Of a DNA stretch of 64,000 bases, positions 50,400-58,804 are shown piece by piece. The position numbers were made by a program, and so were the translations under genes. Position 1 is the first letter of the stretch. Each line of letters opens with the position of its first letter. The notes beneath the pieces were generated by a model. It had not been told where the DNA came from, ran no database searches, and saw only the letters and a program-made list of their open reading frames with translations. Source of the DNA: Rhodococcus rhodnii (lineage in GTDB: Bacteria; Actinomycetota; Actinomycetes; Mycobacteriales; Pseudonocardiaceae); the NCBI GenBank assembly GCA_000720375.1, contig JOAA01000011.1:124001-188000 (forward strand), read 5' to 3'.

Positions 50400-52532
50400 G
50401 TGTCCGATCCGCATCCCGGCAAATGGGCGCACATGCCCGCCGGGGACGTGGTCCGCAGGGTGATCGAGCCGGACGGCGCGGGCCTGCGCTGGCGCCGCAG
50501 GCCGGCCAGCCCGCCGGTGATCGTGGTCGAGGACAAGTTCCTGACCGGCACGTTGAACCTCCGGGCCCTGGAGTTCCCGTACGTACTCGAGTTCTACCGG
50601 TGCCGGTTCGAACAGGCGCCGGACCTGCGTCAGGCCAAACTGGCCGGTCTGGAGTTCCGGGACTGCTGGTTGCCCGGCCTGCACGCCAAGAACATGCGCT
50701 GTGACAACGATCTGGTGCTCGTGTCGACCACAGTGGACGGTTCGATCGATTTCGTCGACACCCAGATCGAGGGGTCGCTGAACCTGACCGGCAGCAAGAT
50801 CGGCAACCACACCGGACGCGCCCTGAGCGCCGACCGGCTGGTGCTGGCCGGGGCGTTCCTGGCGAACAATCTGGTGGCACGTGGCGAGATGCGGATGCCC
50901 GGCCTCCGGGCCGGTGGCAACGTGAACTTCTCCGGCGCCGCACTGGACAACGCGGAAGGCTACGCGCTCAACGGATACGGCATCCACGTCGGCGGAAACC
51001 TGTTGTGCGGCATCGATCCCACGACCGGAGCACGCTTTTCCTCGACCGGCTGGCTGTTTCTGCCCGCGACCCGCGTGGAGAGCGACTTCTCGTTGCGTGG
51101 CGCGGAATTGAACCACGGTGACACCACCGGGGTGGAGATCACCGGCGATCCGGGATTCGACGTGACGGCGACGCTGATCGCCGACCGGCTCAGGGTGGAG
51201 GGAAACCTCGAACTGGACCGTGGCCTGCGGTCCAACGGCACGCTGCGGATCGTCAACGGCGTGATCGGCGGGTCCTTGCGACTGTCCAGTGCGGACATCG
51301 ACGTGTCCGACGAGCAGGAACCGCCGTGGCCACATCGGGCTTTGCACCTCGACGGCACGCAGATCAGCGGCGACTTCGACGCGCGGTCGATCCGGCTGGC
51401 CGGTCAGGCACGACTGGTCGACGTGACGATCAGCGGCAACCTGCTGCTGGACGGCGCGAACCTGCGTAACCCCGAATCGGACGTGATCCTCGGCAGGCGG
51501 TTCAGTGTCGGCGGCAACCTGGACGGCCGCTTCGTCGAGGCAGCGGGCTGTCTTTCCTTGCAGGGCGCCAAAATCGGCGCGAACATGGACCTGCGTGGCA
51601 CCCGGTTGATCGAGCCGGGCAAGAACATGCGGACCGGCGATGTCGCGCCGTCGGTTGACATCCGTGCCGCGACCATCGGCCGCGACCTGATTCTTGCCGC
51701 AGGTCACCGTCCATTCGCGGCCCATGGCGGCGTCCGGATGCACCGCGCGGAGATCGGCCGTGAGGCCAATTTCGACGGTGCGATCCTCGGCTCCGGCCTC
51801 GGCGGGACAGCGTTGAACGCCCACGGCATGGTCGCCCAAGAACTCGTGCTGACCGTCGGACAGGCACCCCGCGGCCGCGTCACCCTGCGGCACGCGCGCT
51901 GTACTTCGTTGGCGGACAACGAGAAATTCTGGGACGGCACCGGCCGGATCGACCTGGAGGACTTCCGATACGAAGCGCTGGCCGTGCCTATCGATTTGAA
52001 GGACGACAAGAAGGTCCGCATCCGATTACGGTGGCTGCGTAATTCGATGCAAGGCCATTACAGCCCGGGGCCGTATGACCAACTCGCGGCTGTATTCCGG
52101 GCGACCGGAAACGAAGAACACGCGCACACTGTGCTGATCGAAAAGCACAAATGGCGTTATGTCGCACTGGCAGAAGGTATGCGGGTGCTGTGGCCCGGCG
52201 TCCGGTTCTGGAGCTGGCTGCAACGATCGATGGTCGGTTACGGATACCGGCCGACCAGGGCGCTGGTCTGGTTGCTGGTGTGCCTGGTGCTGGGCAGTGT
52301 CTGGTTCGCACTGCGCGGCGAGCCGAACGAGATCAACTCGGACGACACATTGATCTGGAACCCGGTGCTCTACACCTTGGACCTGCTCGTGCCGATCATC
52401 GACTTCGGCAACAAGAATCGCTGGCAGGCGCCGGGAGCCTCACAATGGGTGGCGACCGGACTGATCGCGACCGGCTGGATACTGGCGACCACCGCGGCGG
52501 CAGGCCTGACCCGGATGCTCAGACGTAACTAG
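50400..52532 (+). CDS. large beta-helix membrane protein (annotated elsewhere as membrane-associated oxidoreductase)
   Basis: 710 residues from a GTG at 50400; a TTG at 50352 would place the hairpin inside the gene. Residues up to about 570 are a repetitive array of short strands with patterns such as GSLNLTGSKIG, GNVNFSGAALD, GSLRLSSADID, GNLLLDGANLR and GANMDLRGTRL, which fits a right-handed parallel beta-helix like bactofilins or pentapeptide proteins. The C-terminus has two or three membrane helices (ALVWLLVCLVLGSVWFAL, and WVATGLIATGWILATTAAAGL). No redox cofactor motif is visible, so the oxidoreductase label seems unfounded. It could be a scaffold facing the cytoplasm. Confidence 0.82.
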   Translation: MSDPHPGKWAHMPAGDVVRRVIEPDGAGLRWRRRPASPPVIVVEDKFLTGTLNLRALEFPYVLEFYRCRFEQAPDLRQAKLAGLEFRDCWLPGLHAKNMRCDNDLVLVSTTVDGSIDFVDTQIEGSLNLTGSKIGNHTGRALSADRLVLAGAFLANNLVARGEMRMPGLRAGGNVNFSGAALDNAEGYALNGYGIHVGGNLLCGIDPTTGARFSSTGWLFLPATRVESDFSLRGAELNHGDTTGVEITGDPGFDVTATLIADRLRVEGNLELDRGLRSNGTLRIVNGVIGGSLRLSSADIDVSDEQEPPWPHRALHLDGTQISGDFDARSIRLAGQARLVDVTISGNLLLDGANLRNPESDVILGRRFSVGGNLDGRFVEAAGCLSLQGAKIGANMDLRGTRLIEPGKNMRTGDVAPSVDIRAATIGRDLILAAGHRPFAAHGGVRMHRAEIGREANFDGAILGSGLGGTALNAHGMVAQELVLTVGQAPRGRVTLRHARCTSLADNEKFWDGTGRIDLEDFRYEALAVPIDLKDDKKVRIRLRWLRNSMQGHYSPGPYDQLAAVFRATGNEEHAHTVLIEKHKWRYVALAEGMRVLWPGVRFWSWLQRSMVGYGYRPTRALVWLLVCLVLGSVWFALRGEPNEINSDDTLIWNPVLYTLDLLVPIIDFGNKNRWQAPGASQWVATGLIATGWILATTAAAGLTRMLRRN

Positions 52533-52542
52533 GGGGTGTTTC

Positions 52543-53001
52543 GTGGAACCCACCGCGAGCGGACAGATCACAGTGGACGCCGCGCCGGAGACGGTCTACC
52601 GGCTGATCAGCGACCCGGTATCGCTGGCCGGAATCGCCGAGGAGACGGTGAACTGCAAACTCCTGGACGGCGCGGCGTCGGCGACCGTCGGAACCCGCTT
52701 CCGAGGCACGAACCGCCGAGGCATCCGCCGCTGGTCAACGGTGTCCACAGTGACCGACGCGGCCCCCGGCCGCCAGTTCGCCTTCAACGTGGCATCCCTG
52801 GGAATCCCGGTGGCCCGCTGGGACTACTCGATCACCCCAAGCGAATCCGGCTGCGTGGTCACCGAAAGCACATGGGACCGCCGCCCGCGCTGGTTCCTCG
52901 GCCTGGCCTACCTGGCAACAGGAGTGTCCGACCGGGCAACGGTGAACAAGGAGAACATCGCCCGCACCCTGCAACGCCTCAAGGAGAAAGCCGAGGCATG
53001 A
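52543..53001 (+). CDS. SRPBCC-family protein
   Basis: 152 residues from a GTG with GGGGGTG upstream. The START/polyketide-cyclase-like fold binds hydrophobic ligands. It begins with ITVDAAPETVYRLISDPVSLAGIAEET and ends with a long helix (VNKENIARTLQRLKEKAEA), typical of this group. There is a FRGTNRRGIRRWSTVSTV strand pair in between. It overlaps the NYN gene by 4 bp, so the pair is coupled. No specific ligand can be named. Confidence 0.85.
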   Translation: MEPTASGQITVDAAPETVYRLISDPVSLAGIAEETVNCKLLDGAASATVGTRFRGTNRRGIRRWSTVSTVTDAAPGRQFAFNVASLGIPVARWDYSITPSESGCVVTESTWDRRPRWFLGLAYLATGVSDRATVNKENIARTLQRLKEKAEA

Positions 53002-53375
53002 CAACCCCACTCCTGATCATCGACGCAGCCAATGTGGTCGGCTCAGTCCCCGACGGCTGGTGGCGTGACCGCTTCGGCGCGACCGAGCGCCTCCGCGACA
53101 AACTGGCCACCCTGCCCGTCTCCGGCCTGCCCGGCGTCGAACCCCCTGTCGACGTAGTTATGGTCGTCGAGGGCAAGGCGCGCGGTGTGGAGTCGTCGGA
53201 CACCGTCCGCGTCGTCGCCGCTCCCAAGTCGGGCGACGGTGATGACGCCATCGTCGAGCTCGTCCGCACCGAGTGCACCGACCGGAGTTGCTACGTCGTC
53301 ACCGCCGACCGCGGCCTGAAAGCCCGCGTCATCGAACTAGGCGCATCCGTCCTCGGCCCCAGCACCGTCCGCTGA
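52998..53375 (+). CDS. NYN-domain protein (PIN-like ribonuclease candidate)
   Basis: 125 residues. NYN domains are PIN-like nucleases acting on RNA. The first acidic residue is in LLIIDAANVVGSVPDGWW, middle acidic residues in APKSGDGDDAIVELVRTEC, and the last in CYVVTADRGLKARVIELGASVLG. The ATG at 52998 overlaps the SRPBCC stop (ATGA). It resembles the small YacP-like proteins of actinomycetes. Catalysis is inferred from the conserved acidic residues. The tail overlaps a convergent gene by 39 bp. Confidence 0.82.
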   Translation: MTTPLLIIDAANVVGSVPDGWWRDRFGATERLRDKLATLPVSGLPGVEPPVDVVMVVEGKARGVESSDTVRVVAAPKSGDGDDAIVELVRTECTDRSCYVVTADRGLKARVIELGASVLGPSTVR

Positions 53376-54050
53376 CGTCGGCTGAGCCAGCAGGGTTGCC
53401 GCGGCCTGTGCGGCCGAGGCGATCCGCGGCCAATCCGGGTGCTCGAGGTAGCCGATGTCGTTCTTGGCGCCGACCGCCCGTACCAGCTCGAGAAGGCTCC
53501 GGATGGCGTCGGCCTCGGCCTGGTCGCGCAGCAGGGGACCAATGGCTGACGTCGGGTCGGCGAGCACGTCGTCGCGCAGCATCCACTCGAACCAGCTGGT
53601 CAGGATCCAGTCGACCACCCTCGGCCCGGTGGTCTCACTGATGACGGTGAGCCGCTCGACGAGTTCGATCCGGCGAGTCTGGTGCTGGACGCCGGCCTGA
53701 GCATCGCTGATCCGATTCCAGTACTGGGCGATCCGCTCGGCCTCCGCCTTGTCCGGCCAGGCGTTGCCCAGTTCGCGCAGGACCGAGGGGCTGTAGACGC
53801 CCTGAACCCGGAAGTTGGTCAGATGGCGGCGTTCAACGACGATCCGCGCCAGGCGACGGGAACCGCGGTGGCGGCCGAGGACCTCGATCCGGTCGCCGCC
53901 GTACCCCCAGAACGGGGACACCAGCCACAGTTTCGTGCCGGGCGAGAAATGCTTCAGGCCGATCTGCACCTCCTGGCCACCAGGGCCGTGCGAGGTACGG
54001 GCCGCCACGTTGGCGACCACGCACCAACGCGTTTCGTCCCTCTCCTCCAT
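53337..54050 (-). CDS. hypothetical protein
   Basis: 237 residues from the ATG at 54050, which has GGAGAGG upstream. I do not recognise the family. The N-terminal 80 residues look like a beta-rich domain (WCVVANVAARTSHGPGGQEVQIGLKHF, GTKLWLVSPFWGYGGDRIEVLGRH). The rest is helical, with IELVERLTVISETTGPRVVDWILTSWFEWMLRDD. No signal peptide or membrane helix is seen. Its convergent overlap with the NYN gene gives no functional clue. Confidence 0.7.
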   Translation of the reverse strand: MEERDETRWCVVANVAARTSHGPGGQEVQIGLKHFSPGTKLWLVSPFWGYGGDRIEVLGRHRGSRRLARIVVERRHLTNFRVQGVYSPSVLRELGNAWPDKAEAERIAQYWNRISDAQAGVQHQTRRIELVERLTVISETTGPRVVDWILTSWFEWMLRDDVLADPTSAIGPLLRDQAEADAIRSLLELVRAVGAKNDIGYLEHPDWPRIASAAQAAATLLAQPTSADGAGAEDGCA

Positions 54051-54137
54051 GCGGGTCAGTATTCCGGCGCCGCCGGTGCGCCGTCCGCTGGTTTTCCTCC
54101 CGTCAGGTGGACACGGAAATACCTGGTCTGACGTCTC

Positions 54138-55976
54138 GTGTTGACTGTCAGCGTGACGTCGGTGAAGCGCAGCGCGAGGGTTCGCGCACCTGAACTCGTT
54201 GGTCGTGGCTGGTTGAACACCGGCGACAAGGACGTCCACCTGAAGGACCTGCGCGGCAAGATCGTGCTGCTGGACTTCTGGACGTTCTGCTGCATCAACT
54301 GCCTGCACGTGCTGGACGAGTTGCGGCCGTTGGAGGAGGAGTTCGCCGACGTCCTGGTGACGATCGGGGTGCATTCGCCGAAGTTCGTACACGAGGCCGA
54401 CCCGGACGCGCTGGCAGCCGCGGTCGACCGCTACGAGGTCCACCACCCGGTGCTCGACGACCCGGAGCTCACGACCTGGCAGAACTATGCGGTCAAGGCC
54501 TGGCCGACGCTCGTCCTCATCGACCCCGAGGGCTACGTCGTGCACGTCGCGGCGGGCGAGGGCCACGCGGAAGCACTCAGTCGGGTGATTCGCGAACTGG
54601 TCAAGGAGCACGACGCCAAAGGCACGCTGCACCGCGGCGACGGGCCGTACACTCCGCCCGAGAAGCAGCACACCGAGCTGCGGTTCCCGTCCAAGGTCGT
54701 CGTTACGCCACAAGGGACTCTGCTCGTCGCGGACGCCGCCAACCACAGCATCGCCGAGCTTGAGGCCGACGGCGAGACGCTGATCCGGCGGTTCGGCACT
54801 GGCCAAAGAGGACGTTCGGACGCCGGTCCCGAGTTCTCCGAACCGTCCGGGATCGCTTTGCTGCCAAGTGAAATCGCCGAGCAGACCGGCTACCACGCGG
54901 TCGTCGCCGACACCGTCAACCATCTCCTGCGCGGGCTCAACCTCGACACCGGTGAGGTCACCACCGTCGCGGGCACGGGTGAGCAGTGGCGCAACGGCCC
55001 GACCGAGGGACCCGCCACCGAGATCGACCTGTCCAGCCCATGGGACGTTGCCTGGTGGGACGGCAAGGTCATCATCGCGATGGCGGGCAACCACACGCTC
55101 AGCGCGTTCGACCCGATCGCGCACACCGTTTCCCGATACGCCGGAACGACGGTCGAGGGCCTGAACGACGGCCCGGCGAGCGAGGCGTTCTTCGCGCAGA
55201 CCTCCGGCCTCGCCGCGACCGAGGACCGGTTGTGGCTCGTCGACTCCGAAACGTCCGCCCTGCGGTGGATCGACACCGACCACGTCGTGCACACCGCGAT
55301 CGGCAAGGGCCTGTTCGACTTCGGCCACCGCGACGGCGACGCCGACCAGGCGTTGCTGCAGCATCCGCTTGGTGTCACGGTTCTCGGCGACGGCAGCGTG
55401 GCGATCGCGGATACGTACAACGGGGCAATTCGGCGGTATGACCCCGAAACCGGACAGGTGTCGACACTGGCCGACGGCATCAGAGAGCCGTCTGGTGCCG
55501 CGATCGTCGACGGCAAACTCGTGGTCGTTGCCTCGGCCGCGCACCGGCTCGAATGGCCCATCTCACCCGGTGACAACGAGCAGTTGGTCGCGGGCAAGGC
55601 GCATCAGGTCAAGCGGCCGCCCACGATCCTGGCTCCCGGTGAGGTCGAGTTGATTGTCGTCTTCCAGCCGCCGCCAGGACAGAAACTTGACGAGCGATAC
55701 GGCCCGTCGACGCGGCTGGAGATCACCTCGTCACCACCGGAACTGCTGGTAGAAGGCGCCGGAACGACGACAACACTCAGTCGGCGGCTTGTTTTGGCCA
55801 AGGGCATCGACATGGGTGTGCTGCATGTCGTCGCACAGGCCGCGAGCTGCGATGACGATCCCTCGATCGAGCACCCCGCATGCCGTCTGACCAGGCAGGA
55901 TTGGGGCGTGCCCATCCGGATGGATGAGGGCGGCCTGCGGCGTTTGCCGCTGATGTTGGGCGGAATGGACGACTGA
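54138..55976 (+). CDS. thioredoxin-domain protein with NHL beta-propeller (NHLRC2-like)
   Basis: 612 residues from a TTG at 54138, or about 607 from the GTG at 54153. The N-terminal 150 residues form a thioredoxin/TlpA-like fold with the motif LLDFWTFCCINCLHVLDELRP, then PTLVLIDPEGYVV. The rest is a six-bladed NHL propeller (GTLLVADAANHSIAELEADG, VVADTVNHLLRGLNLDTGEV, VAIADTYNGAIRRYDPETGQV). There is no signal peptide, so it acts in the cytoplasm. Human NHLRC2 has the same architecture. The role in bacteria is unknown; thiol redox chemistry is plausible from the CxxC. Confidence 0.9.
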   Translation: MLTVSVTSVKRSARVRAPELVGRGWLNTGDKDVHLKDLRGKIVLLDFWTFCCINCLHVLDELRPLEEEFADVLVTIGVHSPKFVHEADPDALAAAVDRYEVHHPVLDDPELTTWQNYAVKAWPTLVLIDPEGYVVHVAAGEGHAEALSRVIRELVKEHDAKGTLHRGDGPYTPPEKQHTELRFPSKVVVTPQGTLLVADAANHSIAELEADGETLIRRFGTGQRGRSDAGPEFSEPSGIALLPSEIAEQTGYHAVVADTVNHLLRGLNLDTGEVTTVAGTGEQWRNGPTEGPATEIDLSSPWDVAWWDGKVIIAMAGNHTLSAFDPIAHTVSRYAGTTVEGLNDGPASEAFFAQTSGLAATEDRLWLVDSETSALRWIDTDHVVHTAIGKGLFDFGHRDGDADQALLQHPLGVTVLGDGSVAIADTYNGAIRRYDPETGQVSTLADGIREPSGAAIVDGKLVVVASAAHRLEWPISPGDNEQLVAGKAHQVKRPPTILAPGEVELIVVFQPPPGQKLDERYGPSTRLEITSSPPELLVEGAGTTTTLSRRLVLAKGIDMGVLHVVAQAASCDDDPSIEHPACRLTRQDWGVPIRMDEGGLRRLPLMLGGMDD

Positions 55977-56028
55977 TAAGGTGCAGTGCGCTTATCAGGC
56001 CCATCGGGCGGACAAGTACGATTCGCTT

Positions 56029-56349
56029 GTGTCCGAACTCAAACTCGAGATCCAGATGTTGCACGACCGTGTGCTCGTGCGGATCTCGCCCGAGGATGGG
56101 GAACGGCGAAGCACAGGCGGCATCGTCATCCCGGCAACCGCGCAGATGGCGCGCAGGCTGGCGTGGGGTGACGTTCTGGGGGTCGGCAACAGCGTCCGGC
56201 AGGTCAAAGTCGGCGACCGGGTGTTGTTCAACCCCGAGGACCAGCTCGAAGTCGAGGTGCAGGCGCAGACCTACCTGGTCATGCGTGAGCGCGACGTACA
56301 CGCCATCGCCAGCGAACGCACCGAACACGGAACCGGGCTGTACCTGTAG
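56029..56349 (+). CDS. GroES-like co-chaperonin family protein
   Basis: 106 residues from a GTG at 56029; an ATG-like start 48 nt upstream would add unconserved residues. It has the GroES fold: MLHDRVLVRISPEDGERRSTGGIVIPATA with the mobile-loop motif GGIVIP, WGDVLGVG, VKVGDRVLFNPED and VMRERDVHAIAS. There is no groEL beside it. It could be a specialised second GroES or a diverged regulator. It lies 52 bp after the thioredoxin-NHL gene and 19 bp before the VanW gene. Confidence 0.85.
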   Translation: MSELKLEIQMLHDRVLVRISPEDGERRSTGGIVIPATAQMARRLAWGDVLGVGNSVRQVKVGDRVLFNPEDQLEVEVQAQTYLVMRERDVHAIASERTEHGTGLYL

Positions 56350-56368
56350 TCCCGCGGAGGATTGAGCC

Positions 56369-58255
56369 TTGCCGGAACAGCACAACTGGCCGGAGTCGCA
56401 CAGCGAACAGACGGATGTTTTACCGGCCGTCAACGCCTCGCCGTCCACGCCTGCCGTAGACCCGACGGTCGTGCACAACATTCCCCCGTTCCAGGCCACG
56501 TCCGCGTACGACGAGCCGACGGTCCGGTGGGGTGACCAGCAGCCCGCAGCGGCTGAGCAACCGGCCGACCGCAAGAAGAAGAACTTGCGGAAACCCGCGC
56601 TGGTCGCGGGCGCGGTCATCGGCGTGCTCGGCGTGCTCTACCTGACGGACCTGTTGTCCAGCCAGGGCGACGTGCCGCGTGGTGTCACGGTCGCGGGCGT
56701 CGAAGTCGGCGGGCTGACGCGTGCCGCGGCGGAGAAGAAGCTCCGCGAGGAGATCGAGCCGCGACTCAACCAGCCGATCCAGCTCAAGGCCGGCGACTAC
56801 ACGACCGAGTTGGAGCCGTCGAAGGCCGGGCTGACCCCGGACTGGGCCAAGACGCTGGACGCCGCGGGCGAACAGCCGATCAACCCGGTCACCCGGTTCA
56901 CGTCGTTCTTCAGCAACCGCGAGGTCGGCTTCACGACCCAGACCGACCAGCAGGCGCTGTCCACCGCGGTCGAAGAGGTCCGCAGCAAGGTCGACCAGGA
57001 CACCGTCGAAGGCAGCATCAAGTTCGACGGCGCCACTCCGACGGTCGTGGAAGCCAAGCAGGGCCGCAAGCTCGACACCAAGGGCGCGACCGACCAGATC
57101 GTCGCGGAATGGGTCAACGGGCGGGCGATCCAGCTGCCGGTGGCGCTGACCGAGGTGAAGGTCTCTCGCGAGGCCGTGCAGGCCGCGTTCGAGAAGGCCA
57201 AGATCGCCACGTCCAAGCCGTTCGTGCTGAAGGGCGAAGGCAAGGACGCGACCCTGAACCCGACCCAGATCGCCGCCGCGCTGCGCTTCGAGCCGGTGGA
57301 CAACAACCTGGTCGCGAAGGTCGACAACGCCAAGGTCGTCGAGGCCGCCGATCCACAGCTGAAGTCCACGCAGAAGGAAGGCAAGGACGCCACCATCGTG
57401 TTCGAAGGTGGCAGGCCGACCGTGCATCCGTCGGAAGACGGCAAGACGATCAACTGGGACCCGAGCCTCGTGCCGTTCGTGGAGGCCGTGCAGAAGCAAG
57501 ACGCCCGTGAGCTGAAACTGCAGTACACGACCAAGCCCGCGAAGGTGACCACCGAGCAGGCCAACGCGCTGGGGATCAAGGAGGTCATCGGCGAATTCAC
57601 CACCGGTGGCTTCGCCGCGGACTCCGGCGTGAACATCCGGACGGTGGCCCAGAAAGTCAACGGCGCGATCGTCAAACCAGGTGACACCTTCAGCCTCAAC
57701 GGTTTCACCGGCCCCCGCGGCACCGCCCAGGGCTACGTCGAAGCAGGCGTGATCAAGGACGGCGCCCCCGGCCGCGAGGTCGGCGGCGGCATCTCCCAGT
57801 TCGCGACGACGCTCTACAACGCGTCGTACTTCGCGGGCCTGAAAGACGCCGGCCACAAGGAACACAGCTACTACATCAGCCGCTACCCCAAGGCTCGTGA
57901 AGCGACGGTGTTCCAGGACCACGCGGGCCACAGCGTGATCGACCTGAAGTTCACCAACGACGCCCAAACCGGCGTCGCGATCCAGACATCCTGGTCACCA
58001 AGCTCGATCACGGTGCGGATCTGGGGAACGAAGCGCTACAACATCGAGTCGATCACCGGCGCCGAGACAAACCCGACCCAACCGGCGGAAAAAGCAGGCC
58101 CGGCGCAGAACTGCAAAGCCAGCAACGGCGCGCACGGCTTCACCGTGACCGACACGAGAGTCTTCAAAGACCTCAACGGCCGCGAAATCCGCCGCGAAAA
58201 CCGCACGATGAAGTACAACCCTCAACCCAAGATCACCTGCCCACCCCCAGCGTGA
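56369..58255 (+). CDS. VanW-family membrane-anchored cell-wall protein
   Basis: 628 residues from a TTG with GGAGG upstream. After a cytoplasmic Pro/Thr-rich N-terminus of about 70 residues comes one membrane helix (PALVAGAVIGVLGVLYLTDLL). Two peptidoglycan-binding-4-like domains follow (GVEVGGLTRAAAEKKL; the second around VEEVRSKVDQDTVEGSI), then the VanW domain (RTVAQKVNGAIVKPGDTFSLN, EVGGGISQFATTLYNASYFAGL). The bulk lies outside the membrane. VanW occurs in some vancomycin-resistance clusters, but such proteins are common in actinomycetes and their function is unknown. A strong terminator follows. Confidence 0.9.
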   Translation: MPEQHNWPESHSEQTDVLPAVNASPSTPAVDPTVVHNIPPFQATSAYDEPTVRWGDQQPAAAEQPADRKKKNLRKPALVAGAVIGVLGVLYLTDLLSSQGDVPRGVTVAGVEVGGLTRAAAEKKLREEIEPRLNQPIQLKAGDYTTELEPSKAGLTPDWAKTLDAAGEQPINPVTRFTSFFSNREVGFTTQTDQQALSTAVEEVRSKVDQDTVEGSIKFDGATPTVVEAKQGRKLDTKGATDQIVAEWVNGRAIQLPVALTEVKVSREAVQAAFEKAKIATSKPFVLKGEGKDATLNPTQIAAALRFEPVDNNLVAKVDNAKVVEAADPQLKSTQKEGKDATIVFEGGRPTVHPSEDGKTINWDPSLVPFVEAVQKQDARELKLQYTTKPAKVTTEQANALGIKEVIGEFTTGGFAADSGVNIRTVAQKVNGAIVKPGDTFSLNGFTGPRGTAQGYVEAGVIKDGAPGREVGGGISQFATTLYNASYFAGLKDAGHKEHSYYISRYPKAREATVFQDHAGHSVIDLKFTNDAQTGVAIQTSWSPSSITVRIWGTKRYNIESITGAETNPTQPAEKAGPAQNCKASNGAHGFTVTDTRVFKDLNGREIRRENRTMKYNPQPKITCPPPA

Positions 58256-58268
58256 TCACCGGTTCCAC

Positions 58269-58302
58269 GCAAACAGCCACTCCGCGCGGGGTGGCTGTTT
58301 GC
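58269..58302. terminator. terminator after the VanW gene
   Basis: GCAAACAGCCAC and GTGGCTGTTTGC form a perfect 12-bp stem around a 10-nt loop 14 bp after the stop. Confidence 0.88.
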
Positions 58303-58342
58303 ATCTCGACGCCCCCTCACCGCGACTGTCCGAACCGTACGA

Positions 58343-58374
58343 ACGGCCGTCCACAAATCCAGCTGTCCACAACC
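58343..58374 (+). repeat. palindrome plus DnaA-box element, copy 2
   Basis: The palindrome ACGGCCGT is followed by CCAC and then AAATCCAGCTGTCCACAACC (58355-58374), which contains a near DnaA box. Other copies lie at 23368-23400 and 58611-58647. Confidence 0.6.
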
Positions 58375-58466
58375 GTCCAGTAACCCTTTGACCAGCCATC
58401 CCCGATGGAATGGGATCGGGGTCGTCCCCGCGCCTCGTCCCTCCGCGCCCCGCGCCTCCCCGCGCG

Positions 58467-58606
58467 CGCCAAATCTCCCCGCGCCGAGCGCCAAGTCCCC
58501 CCGCGCGCCAAGTCCCCCCGCGCGCCAAGTCCCCCCGCGCGCCAAGTCCCCCCGCGCGCCAAGTCCCCCCGCGCGCCGAGTCCCCCCGCGCCAAGTCCCC
58601 CGCTCT
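58467..58606. repeat. 17-bp tandem repeat array
   Basis: Units GCCAAGTCCCCCCGCGC start at 58490, 58507, 58524, 58541, 58558 and 58575 (the last with GAG), with degenerate units on both sides. It is open in several frames, giving Arg/Pro- or Gly/Ala-rich shadow peptides, but no start signal or family supports a gene. Confidence 0.85.
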
Positions 58607-58610
58607 CCGC

Positions 58611-58647
58611 GCGAACGGTCCGTTCGCAAATCCAGTTATCCACAACC
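58611..58647 (+). repeat. palindrome plus DnaA-box element, copy 3
   Basis: The palindrome GCGAACGGTCCGTTCGC (58611-58627) is followed directly by AAATCCAGTTATCCACAACC, which contains the canonical DnaA box TTATCCACA at 58636-58644. Confidence 0.65.
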
Positions 58648-58804
58648 CGCCGGTAAGCCCCTTGACCAGGCCATATCCCGGTAGACTGGCCTGGGGTCGT
58701 CCCCCCGGGAGTGGTGGGGGATGCTCTGAGGTAGGGGTGGGGGCCTGTCGGATTGTGGTCGCTGGGGTGCTGGCCGCAACGTGGGTGTGTCCCTGTTGTC
58801 TGGA

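Noticed and set aside
56369..58255. Vancomycin-resistance locus
   Set aside because: Only a VanW-domain protein is present; vanHAX and vanRS are absent and VanW proteins are common in actinomycetes.
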